This document shows, piece after piece, positions 44,665 to 52,387 of a stretch of 64,000 nucleotides of DNA (positions within the stretch are counted from its first letter, which is position 1; each line of letters opens with the position of its first letter). This DNA is from Eggerthella timonensis (GTDB lineage: Bacteria > Actinomycetota > Coriobacteriia > Coriobacteriales > Eggerthellaceae), in the NCBI RefSeq assembly GCF_900184265.1, contig NZ_FXXA01000002.1, positions 1,134,734-1,198,733 of the forward strand, read 5' to 3'. The notes under the pieces were generated by a model. It had not been told where the DNA came from and searched no databases. It was given only the letters and a program-made list of their open reading frames with translations. The translations under genes and the position numbers were made by a program.

Positions 44665-46284
44665 CTACTCCTGTAGATCGTTGGGGTCGAACGACTCGAT
44701 GAGGTCGAGCAGCTCCTGCTTCTTGTGGATGTCGAGCTTCGCGTAAATGCGCTTCGAATGCGTGCGGATGGTGTTCTCGGTGACCACGAGGTCCTCCGCG
44801 ATGCGCGCCACGGTGTTGCCGCGGGCGATGAGCTCCATGACCTCCGTCTCGCGCTCGCTTAGGCGATAATGCTGCTGCAGCAGCGCAGCCTGCTTCGAGA
44901 TGCGGTCGAGGTACACGCGCTCCTTCTCCTCGCGACGGGGTCGAGCGTTGCGCGGCGGCTTGTCGCCTCGCTTGCCGTTCGCCTTCTTTGCCGGCGCAAC
45001 ATCCGCCTCGGCGTTCGCGGGCCTCTTCTCCACCGCATGCGCGCGCAGCGCCACAAGCTCGATGCTGGCCGCCGCGTCGTCGCGGCCGGAGCCGCTGCGT
45101 CCGAGGATGCGGCGGAACCCGCCCTGTCCGATGAAGTACATGAGCCCCAGCAAATACACCGCCACGAGTGCCACGACGGCAAGCGGCGCGATGCCGATGA
45201 TCATGGTCTGCTCGGCGAACGTCCCGCCGATGAAGCCCACGTCGTGCAAAGCGTACACGATACCGCCGAAGAACCCGTAGATGAACACCGGGTTGATGCC
45301 GCGGTCGCGCGAGGCCTGCGCGCATTGGATCATCATGAGCATGATGGCCACGCTGTACACGGCGTACAGGCCGCCGGCCAGCCAACGTGCGTACTCCTCG
45401 GGGAGAAACGGCAGCAGCAGGAACGACGTGATGACGAACGGGAAGAAGATGCGGTACGCGCCCACCACGTTCACGCTGAGGTTCTTGAACTGCCACAGCA
45501 CCAGCAGCGCCACGGCGGCGGTCAGCGAGCCGCCCATCGACAGCACGTTCACGAGCGATCCCACCGTCGGCTCGCCGATGGCCAGCGAGCGCATGATGCC
45601 GGTGCAGAATCCCAGCGCGCCCACGCACAGGGCGCTGCGCCAATAATCGTTCGCGAGCCGTTGGTACACGCGGGGATGGTCGCGCGGCACGTCCTGGAAC
45701 ATGGCTTGGTCGAGGTCGATCTCGCGGCTTTTCAGCACGATGGTCAACCCGAACAGCGGCAGGAACACGAGCGGGATGAGGAACGCCGTGACCGCTTGCG
45801 GAATAAGGTACAGCGAGAAGTACAGCACCGCCGCGTATACGGTGCCAAGGATGAGATCGCGGTTGCCGGTGTCGGAATCCTGGCTGGCGAACAGCCGCTG
45901 CCACAGCATGTAAAAACCGGCCGAGCCCAGCCCCAGCAGCGCGCCGCCGACGATCACGAGCGGCAGCGCCCATGCGTCGAGGTAGATGGCCGCGATGAGG
46001 CAGCACCATCCCAGGAAGTAGGGCATGGTGGCCAACCGTACGATGAACGTGCGCGTCGGCCCGGGGAAGAAGTACGATCCCAGGGCGCTGGCGAAGTAGC
46101 TGAACGAGAACACGAGCGATTGCGCGAGGAAGAACCAGAACACGATCTCGGTGGTTTGGAACTCCATTGGCAAAAACGGGAACACGCCACCCCACACGCC
46201 CGCGGCGTTGATGGCCAAGAACAGGCCGTAGCCGAGCGAGGTGATGTTCGGCTTCAAGATGCTGGCGATTCCCTTGATGCGCAC
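44665..46284 (-). CDS. LuxR-family regulator with multi-pass membrane domain, divergent from dmsA
   Basis: 539 residues. About twelve transmembrane helices (residues 15-400), a basic Lys/Arg-rich linker, then a LuxR helix-turn-helix (residues 470-535: LSERETEVMELIARGNTVARIAEDLVVTENTIRTH). The membrane domain is different in detail from the two regulators at 20997 and 27463. Divergent position next to dmsA makes it the likely activator or repressor of the DMSO-reductase operon. Confidence 0.9.
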   Translation of the reverse strand: MRIKGIASILKPNITSLGYGLFLAINAAGVWGGVFPFLPMEFQTTEIVFWFFLAQSLVFSFSYFASALGSYFFPGPTRTFIVRLATMPYFLGWCCLIAAIYLDAWALPLVIVGGALLGLGSAGFYMLWQRLFASQDSDTGNRDLILGTVYAAVLYFSLYLIPQAVTAFLIPLVFLPLFGLTIVLKSREIDLDQAMFQDVPRDHPRVYQRLANDYWRSALCVGALGFCTGIMRSLAIGEPTVGSLVNVLSMGGSLTAAVALLVLWQFKNLSVNVVGAYRIFFPFVITSFLLLPFLPEEYARWLAGGLYAVYSVAIMLMMIQCAQASRDRGINPVFIYGFFGGIVYALHDVGFIGGTFAEQTMIIGIAPLAVVALVAVYLLGLMYFIGQGGFRRILGRSGSGRDDAAASIELVALRAHAVEKRPANAEADVAPAKKANGKRGDKPPRNARPRREEKERVYLDRISKQAALLQQHYRLSERETEVMELIARGNTVARIAEDLVVTENTIRTHSKRIYAKLDIHKKQELLDLIESFDPNDLQE

Positions 46285-46967
46285 GGCGGCTTCCTGTGGT
46301 TGCGAGCGGTTCGATGCCTGTGCAGTATACCCGACTTCCCCGTTCTTCGCGCGCCGTCTGGAAGAAGGGCGCCACCACCGTCTCGCCGATTTCGAAGTAG
46401 GTGCAGTTCTGCATCTCGGACAAGACGGGGCTCGAGCGTGTCGCAGTCGCGTTCAACGAGCCCTTCCGGCTGCGGAGCGATTACGGTAAGGAATTCGGGA
46501 TTTTTCGACAATATTGTACCGAACTTCGGGATCCAGCGTCCGAAAACCGCTTCAAATCGCCCCGAATCCGGCTTTTCTCGCTCCATTCGATGATTTTCCC
46601 GTCTTCGCAGGAGATTCCCAAGCTTCGATCGCCCGATACGGTAAAATATCGAAAATTTTCTTCGATTCTATTACCGTGCTCCGAGGAACAGGGCTCCCTG
46701 CGACCCTCCGCCGACTCAGCCGGCAGAGCGCGAGACCTGCCGTCCATTGCTCCTGTTTTGACCGGTCGCATGCCAACAAGAGTTCGGCACAGAGGCGCGG
46801 AGTCGCTTGATCTCGGTCGAAAGCTGGTGAGGGTGACAGCCTTGATCAGGCAAAACTCCAAGTTCGCATATTTTATGTGACACGGCGGAGAGGCGCGAGT
46901 GCCACAATGCGAAGCGTTCCGCCTGGGAAGCGGAGCATAGGACGAGAGAGTGAAAGAGGGAGGGACC
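46285..46967. promoter_or_regulatory. Long divergent control region between luxR and dmsA
   Basis: 683 bp without a convincing gene and more AT-rich than its surroundings. It holds the palindrome ACAATATTGT (46508-46517), an imperfect dyad around CGGTAAAATATCGA (46640-46653) and TCGATTCTATTACCG, and ATCAGGCAAAAC (46845-46856), which is shared with the control region at 29112. A TATTTT near 46869 may be a -10 for dmsA. The unusual length suggests several regulator sites. Confidence 0.5.
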
Positions 46968-49385
46968 ATGACAAATCCGATGGATAGCGTTTCCCGTCGC
47001 ACGTTCGTCAAGGGCTCGGCGCTGGCCGGCCTGGGTGCCGCAGCGTTCGGCAGCGGCACGTTGTTCGCCTGCTCGCCGAGCGCGGAGCAGGGCAAGAGCG
47101 GCGATGCCGCCACGACGCAGGCCGTCGAGGAGACCACGACGTGGGGCCACTGCGCCATCAACTGCCCCGGCCGTTGCAGCCTGAAGTTCCACGTGCAGGA
47201 CGACGAGGTCGCCTGGGTGGAAACCTACACGAGCAAGGACGCCGGCTTCGACGAGGTGCAGCCCCGCGCCTGCCTGCGCGGCCGCACGTACCGCCGTTGG
47301 CTCGCGAACCCCGACCGCATCAACTACCCCATGAAGCGCGTCGGCAAGCGCGGCGAAGGCAAGTTCGAGCAAATCTCGTGGGACGAAGCCGTTGACACGA
47401 TCGCCAGCGAGCTCAAGCGCATCATCGACGAGTACGGCAACGAATCCGTGTACATCCCCTACGCAACGGGCGTAAGCTCCACGACGGCGCGCTCGCTGCC
47501 TCGTTTCATGAACTGCCTCGGCGGTTACCTGGGTTCGTACGGCGATTACAGCGCCATGCAGATGGAAATGATCGTGCCCCACACCTACGGCGCATCCGGC
47601 TTCAGCGGCAGCACGCTCAACGCCGCCGAGGACGCCGCGCTCATTCTCGCGTTCGGCACGAGCCCGACCGAGACGCGTCAGGGCGGCGCCGTGTCGCACT
47701 ACGACTGGGTGCACCTGCGCGAGACCACGAAGGGCAAGATGATCTACATCGACCCCCGCATGAACGATTCCGTCATGGGCCGTTCTGCCGAGTGGCAGCC
47801 CATCAACCCCGGCACCGACGCCGCGCTCTGCTCCGCCATCGCGCACGAGCTGATCGCGAACGATCAGGTGGACAAGGAATTCCTCGACACGTACTGCGTC
47901 GGCTACGACGAGGACACCATGCCCGAGAGCGCCAAGGGCCAGAACAAGTCCTACAAGGACTACATCATGGGCACCGGCTACGACATGGTGGAGAAGACCC
48001 CCGAGTGGGCAGCCCCCATCTGCGGCATCTCCGCCGACCGCATCCGCGAGCTCGCGCAGGAGATCGGCGAGGCCAAGCCGCTGTACGTCGTGCAGGGCTG
48101 GGGTCCGCAGCGCCGCAGCAACGGCGAGCTGAACTGCTGGTCCATCATGATGCTGCCGCTGCTGACCGGCCAGGTCGGCCTGCCGGGCACGAGCAACGGC
48201 TGCCGCGAGGGATCGTACTCCATCAGCCTGACGTCCCTGCCGGCCGGCGACAACCCCATCAAGGCGAAGATCCCCGTGTTCCTGTTCACCGAGGCCATCG
48301 ACCATGGCACGGAGATGACGGCGCTCAACTCCGCCGTGACGGGCGCCGACAAGCTCAACCAGAACATCAAGTGCATGCTGAACTACGCCGGCAACTGCCT
48401 GACGAACCAGCACGGCGACATCAACTACGCCCACGACATCCTGGCAGACGAGAGCAAGTGCGAGTTCATCGTGGTGTGGGAGACGGCCATGACGGACTCC
48501 GCCAAGTACGCCGACATCCTGCTGCCCGACCTGTTCCGCTTCGAGCAGGTGTCGCAGATCGGCACCGGCGGCGACAACGCCTACATGATCAGCGGCCAGC
48601 CGTGCACCACGCCGAAGTTCGAGCGCAAGACCCTCTACGACGCCCTGACCCTCATCGCCGACAAGATGGGCGTGAAGGACCAGTTCACCGAGGGCAAGAC
48701 GCAGGAAGAGTGGATCAAGGAACTCTACGAGAAGACGCGCGAGAAGGACACCGAGCTGCCGACGTACGACGAGGCCATGGAAATGGGCGTCTACACGCGC
48801 AAGAACCCGAAGGGCGCGACCATCGCGTTCGAGGCGTTCCGCAACGATCCGGCGGCCAACCCGCTGGACACGCCCACGGGCAAGATCGAGATCTACTCCG
48901 AAACGCTGGCCGGCATCGCCTCCACCTGGGAGCTCGGCGAGGAAGACCTCATTTCGCCCATCCCGGTGTACACGCATGGCTTCACCGAGACCGACGTGCC
49001 CACCGATGAGTTCCCCCTGCGTTGCAGCGGCTTCCACTACCGCGGTCGCACGCACTCCTCCTGGGGCGGCATCGAGCTGCTCAAGGAAGTCAACCCGCAG
49101 GAGGCTTGGATCAACCCCGCCGACGCGAAGGAGCGCAGCATCAAGCAGGGCGACAAGATCCGCGTGAAGAACGCGTTCGGCGAAATCGAGATCCTGGCGA
49201 AGGTCACGCCGCGCGTGGTTCCCGGCACGGTGTGCATCTCGCAGGGCGCGTGGCACGATGCCGACATGTACGGCGATCGCGTGGACAAGGGCGGCTGCAT
49301 CAACACGCTGACGACCCATCGTCCGTCTCCGCTGGCGAAGGGCAACCCTCAGCACAGCAACATCTGCCAGGTTACCAAGGCGTAG
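46968..49385 (+). CDS. dmsA: DMSO reductase catalytic subunit DmsA
   Basis: 805 residues, near the usual DmsA length. Tat signal SRRTFVKGSALAG (9-21), and LFAC (32-35) directly after it could be a lipobox, which would tether the enzyme outside. Cluster ligands Cys62, Cys66, Cys70 and Cys102. YGDYSAMQ supplies Ser195 as the probable molybdenum ligand, the DMSO-reductase type. ATG 46968 follows GAGGGAGGG. It would reduce DMSO or other S- and N-oxides with electrons from DmsB. The true substrate range is unknown. Confidence 0.92.
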   Translation: MTNPMDSVSRRTFVKGSALAGLGAAAFGSGTLFACSPSAEQGKSGDAATTQAVEETTTWGHCAINCPGRCSLKFHVQDDEVAWVETYTSKDAGFDEVQPRACLRGRTYRRWLANPDRINYPMKRVGKRGEGKFEQISWDEAVDTIASELKRIIDEYGNESVYIPYATGVSSTTARSLPRFMNCLGGYLGSYGDYSAMQMEMIVPHTYGASGFSGSTLNAAEDAALILAFGTSPTETRQGGAVSHYDWVHLRETTKGKMIYIDPRMNDSVMGRSAEWQPINPGTDAALCSAIAHELIANDQVDKEFLDTYCVGYDEDTMPESAKGQNKSYKDYIMGTGYDMVEKTPEWAAPICGISADRIRELAQEIGEAKPLYVVQGWGPQRRSNGELNCWSIMMLPLLTGQVGLPGTSNGCREGSYSISLTSLPAGDNPIKAKIPVFLFTEAIDHGTEMTALNSAVTGADKLNQNIKCMLNYAGNCLTNQHGDINYAHDILADESKCEFIVVWETAMTDSAKYADILLPDLFRFEQVSQIGTGGDNAYMISGQPCTTPKFERKTLYDALTLIADKMGVKDQFTEGKTQEEWIKELYEKTREKDTELPTYDEAMEMGVYTRKNPKGATIAFEAFRNDPAANPLDTPTGKIEIYSETLAGIASTWELGEEDLISPIPVYTHGFTETDVPTDEFPLRCSGFHYRGRTHSSWGGIELLKEVNPQEAWINPADAKERSIKQGDKIRVKNAFGEIEILAKVTPRVVPGTVCISQGAWHDADMYGDRVDKGGCINTLTTHRPSPLAKGNPQHSNICQVTKA

Positions 49386-49415
49386 GGCGACGAGCGAAGA
49401 TAAGGGTGATATACC

Positions 49416-50030
49416 ATGTCTCAACAGGCATTCTACTTTGACGGCACGCGCTGCACCGGGTGCAAGACCTGCCAGATGGCGTGCAAGGACTACAAGAACA
49501 TCGATCTGGGCATCTCGTTCCGCCATGTGTACGAGGTGACCGTCGGCGACACCGTGAAGGACGCCGACGGCATCCTGACCACCACGTGCGTCAGCTATCC
49601 GCTGTCCATGTCGTGCAACCACTGCGACACGCCGATCTGCTTCGAGAAGTGCCCGCAGAGCGCCATCGTCAAGGACGCCGACACGGGCCTCATGTCCATC
49701 GACGAGGAGAAGTGCATCGGCTGCGGCACGTGCGCCATCGTGTGCCCGTACAACGCGCCGAAGGTGGACGAGGAGAAGAAGAAGGCCGTGCGCTGCAACG
49801 GATGCGCCGAGCGCGTGGCCGCGGGCGAGAAGCCGGTGTGCGTGGAGGCCTGCCCGGCCCGCGCCCTGGACTTCGGCACGGCCGAGGAGATGGCGAAGCT
49901 GGGCGAGCGAGGCAACATCGCTCCCTTGCCCGACCCCTCCGAGACGAGCCCGAACATCTACATCAAGGCGTCCGCCGACGCTCAGCCGGTCGGCGCAGCC
50001 GAGATCGCGAACCCGCTTGAGGTTGCGTAA
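49416..50030 (+). CDS. dmsB: DMSO reductase ferredoxin subunit DmsB
   Basis: 204 residues. Four cluster motifs: CTGCKTCQMAC, CNHCDTPICFEKC, CIGCGTCAIVC and CNGCAERVAAGEKPVCVEAC, as in E. coli DmsB. It lacks a signal peptide and is exported with DmsA. It lies 30 bp after dmsA. Its 3' part is almost identical in DNA to the second dmsB at 50195. Confidence 0.95.
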   Translation: MSQQAFYFDGTRCTGCKTCQMACKDYKNIDLGISFRHVYEVTVGDTVKDADGILTTTCVSYPLSMSCNHCDTPICFEKCPQSAIVKDADTGLMSIDEEKCIGCGTCAIVCPYNAPKVDEEKKKAVRCNGCAERVAAGEKPVCVEACPARALDFGTAEEMAKLGERGNIAPLPDPSETSPNIYIKASADAQPVGAAEIANPLEVA

Positions 50031-50106
50031 CGCGCTCGGCGACGAACAAGCGCCACGGGCCTCTGCATGAGGGGCTCGTGGCGATCTGAAGCGCTCGGCG
50101 CGAGGG

Positions 50107-50142
50107 AAGGCGGGGTACGCTAGAATAGGCGTGCCCCGCCTT
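50107..50142 (+). terminator. 14-bp hairpin between the two dmsB genes
   Basis: AAGGCGGGGTACGC / GCGTGCCCCGCCTT with one G-T pair and an 8-base loop TAGAATAG, followed by CTTGG. The T run is too short for a strong terminator; partial termination or a processing site that sets the ratio of dmsAB to the downstream genes is plausible. Confidence 0.5.
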
Positions 50143-50194
50143 CTTGGAAGGGGGCCGATGGTTGCGGATCGTGTTGACGAGAGGAGGTCGCCAC

Positions 50195-50845
50195 ATGTCT
50201 CAACAGGCTTTTTTCTTCGACGGGACGCGTTGCTCAGGGTGTAAGACGTGCATGCTCGCCTGCAAAGACGCCTACGACCTCGACGTCGGCACCGCGTATC
50301 GCCGCGTGTACGAGTACACGGGCGGCGACACCGTGCGCGCGGACGACGGCACGTTCAGCTCCACCTGCTTTTCGTACAACGTGACGGTGGCGTGCAACCA
50401 CTGCGACGACCCGGTGTGCGTGCGCGTGTGCCCCACCGAGGCCATGCACAAGGACGAGGAAACCGGGCTCGTCAGCGTCAACGAACGACACTGCATCGGC
50501 TGCGGGTACTGCCATCTGTCGTGTCCCTACAACGCGCCGCGCGTGGACCGCGACAAGGGGCACAGCGTGAAGTGCGACGGCTGCATCGAGCGTGTGGCCG
50601 CGGGCGAGAAGCCGGTGTGCGTCGAGGCCTGCCCGGCCCGCGCCCTGGACTTCGGCACGGCCGAGGAGATGGCGAAGCTGGGCGAGCGCGCCGCCATCGC
50701 GCCGCTGCCCGACCCGGCCGCGACGGTGCCGAACCTGTTCATCAAGCCTCCCGACGACGCCCGTCCGGCGGAGTCGAAGGACGGTGCGGTGGCGAACCTG
50801 TTGGAAGTTGGATTTCGGGCAACCGATAAGGAGATCGAGCAATGA
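50195..50845 (+). CDS. Second DmsB-type ferredoxin subunit
   Basis: 216 residues from ATG 50195 with GAGGAGGT upstream. Motifs CSGCKTCMLAC, CNHCDDPVCVRVC, CIGCGYCHLSC and CDGCIERVAAGEKPVCVEAC bind four clusters. Residues 130-175 are nearly identical to the first DmsB, the rest less so. It overlaps the TorD gene by 4 bp and starts a dmsB-torD-dmsC unit with no catalytic subunit of its own, so it may replace the first DmsB or serve a second enzyme. Confidence 0.92.
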   Translation: MSQQAFFFDGTRCSGCKTCMLACKDAYDLDVGTAYRRVYEYTGGDTVRADDGTFSSTCFSYNVTVACNHCDDPVCVRVCPTEAMHKDEETGLVSVNERHCIGCGYCHLSCPYNAPRVDRDKGHSVKCDGCIERVAAGEKPVCVEACPARALDFGTAEEMAKLGERAAIAPLPDPAATVPNLFIKPPDDARPAESKDGAVANLLEVGFRATDKEIEQ

Positions 50846-51501
50846 GCGAAGAAGCAACCGTGCCCTTGTCCGAGGACGTGCGCGAGGCCATCGCCTTCGT
50901 CGGCGAGACCTTGGGGCCGTTTTTCCTGCAAGACCCGGTGAAGGGCGACGCCGGCCCCGCCTTCGAGGCGATGGCCGCCCTCGACGCCGAGGCGGCAGCC
51001 GCCGAATGGCCCTTCGCCGACGAGGGGGAGGCGCGCGCCGACCTCGGCCTCATGGCGGCCGGCCTGGCTGCGGGCACGGACGACGACGGCCTCGTGTGGG
51101 AGTACCGCCGCCTGTTCGTCGGCCCCGCGCCGAAGCCGGCCCCTCCCTGGGGCTCGGTGTACACCGACCGCGAGTGCGTCGTGTTCGGCGCGAGCACGCT
51201 GGAGCTGCGCCGCTGGATGCGCGGGCGCGGCATCGCGCGCCAGACGGACGACAAGGACCCCGAGGACCACATCGGCCTCATGCTCGCGCTCATGGCGTGG
51301 CTCGCGCGCGAGCGGCCGGCCGACCTGGACGAGTACCTGCGGAAGCACCTGCTCACCTGGTCGTCGCACTTCCTCGACGAGCTCGCCGAGGCGGCCGCGC
51401 ACCCGTTCTACGAAGGCCTCGCGCGCCTGACGAAGGCGTCGCTCGAAGGCATCCAGAACGAGCTGGCCCTGGACGTCGTCTACCCGAGGTTCTACCGCTA
51501 G
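50842..51501 (+). CDS. TorD/DmsD-type molybdoenzyme chaperone
   Basis: 219 residues, all-helical. Carries YRRLFVGPAPKPAPPWGSVY and HLLTWSSHFLDELAEAA, family signatures. It presumably matures DmsA. It shares very high DNA identity with the partial gene at 2-535, far above that of the flanking genes, which suggests gene conversion. It overlaps dmsB2 (ATGA) and precedes dmsC by 10 bp. Confidence 0.93.
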   Translation: MSEEATVPLSEDVREAIAFVGETLGPFFLQDPVKGDAGPAFEAMAALDAEAAAAEWPFADEGEARADLGLMAAGLAAGTDDDGLVWEYRRLFVGPAPKPAPPWGSVYTDRECVVFGASTLELRRWMRGRGIARQTDDKDPEDHIGLMLALMAWLARERPADLDEYLRKHLLTWSSHFLDELAEAAAHPFYEGLARLTKASLEGIQNELALDVVYPRFYR

Positions 51502-51511
51502 GATCGCCTGC

Positions 51512-52387
51512 ATGATTTCAGGATTCGACACCGCGCTCGGCGAGATCACGCTCGTGCTGTTCACGACGTTGGCGCCGTCGGGCGTGGTTGCGTTCATCTG
51601 CATGGGGCTTTCCGCGCTGGCGCGCGGCACGTCCGACGCCATGCGCCAGCGCCTCAACGTGTTTCTGGGCATTCCTCTCGTGGTGGCCATGGTTGGCCTC
51701 GTGGCGTCGGCCACCCACCTGGGCAATCCAGCCAACGCGCTGTACGTGTTCATCGGCGTGGGGCGCAGCCCGCTGTCCACCGAGGTGTTCTTCGCCGTGG
51801 TGTTCCTCGCGCTGGCGGGGCTGTACTGGCTGTACAACTTCGCCGAGCATCCCCGCGTGCGGCTGCAACGGGCCTGGCTCGTGCTGGCCATGCTGGCGGG
51901 CGCGGTGTTCGTGGTGGCGGTGGGCTTCGCCTACGCCGCCGATACCATCGTGTCGTGGTACACCGTCTACGTGCCCGTCAACCTCGTGATCAACGCTCTC
52001 GTCGGCGGCCCCGTCCTCGCCGTCGCGGGGCTGCGCATCGCAGGGTACGAGCCCGTCGCGGGGCGCAGGGGGCGCGTGCTGGTCGTCGTGGCCGCGCTGG
52101 CGCTGGCGGCCAACGTTGCGACGTTCGGCTTGCAGGCCGCCGACCTGGGCACTATCGAGAACTCGTACCTGACGGCCGCGCAGCTGGTTCCCTCGTACGG
52201 CCTCATGATCGGCGCGTTCGGCGTGCTGGGCATTGCGGGCATCGGCCTGGACGTCGCGGCGCTCTGGGGCCGCGCCCGGCTGTCCGTCGCGCGCACGGCG
52301 GGAGCTGCCGCGCTCGTGCTCGGCGGCATCTTCATCATGCGCTTCGCGTTCTACATGATGCACATGACGGCAGGCCTCGGCGTGTGA
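51512..52387 (+). CDS. dmsC: DMSO reductase membrane anchor DmsC
   Basis: 291 residues, about eight transmembrane helices, with EITLVLFTTLAPSG, MVGLVASATHLGNP and FIMRFAFYMMHMT typical of the family. It oxidises menaquinol and feeds DmsB. The last 37 bases overlap the 3' end of the convergent GGDEF gene on the other strand, and the stop is immediately followed by a GTGAGACAGAGG repeat fragment. Confidence 0.92.
   Translation: MISGFDTALGEITLVLFTTLAPSGVVAFICMGLSALARGTSDAMRQRLNVFLGIPLVVAMVGLVASATHLGNPANALYVFIGVGRSPLSTEVFFAVVFLALAGLYWLYNFAEHPRVRLQRAWLVLAMLAGAVFVVAVGFAYAADTIVSWYTVYVPVNLVINALVGGPVLAVAGLRIAGYEPVAGRRGRVLVVVAALALAANVATFGLQAADLGTIENSYLTAAQLVPSYGLMIGAFGVLGIAGIGLDVAALWGRARLSVARTAGAAALVLGGIFIMRFAFYMMHMTAGLGV

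Noticed and set aside
46716-49622. A 968-codon open frame antisense to dmsA
   Set aside because: No domain pattern, and it covers a clearly conserved molybdoenzyme on the plus strand.
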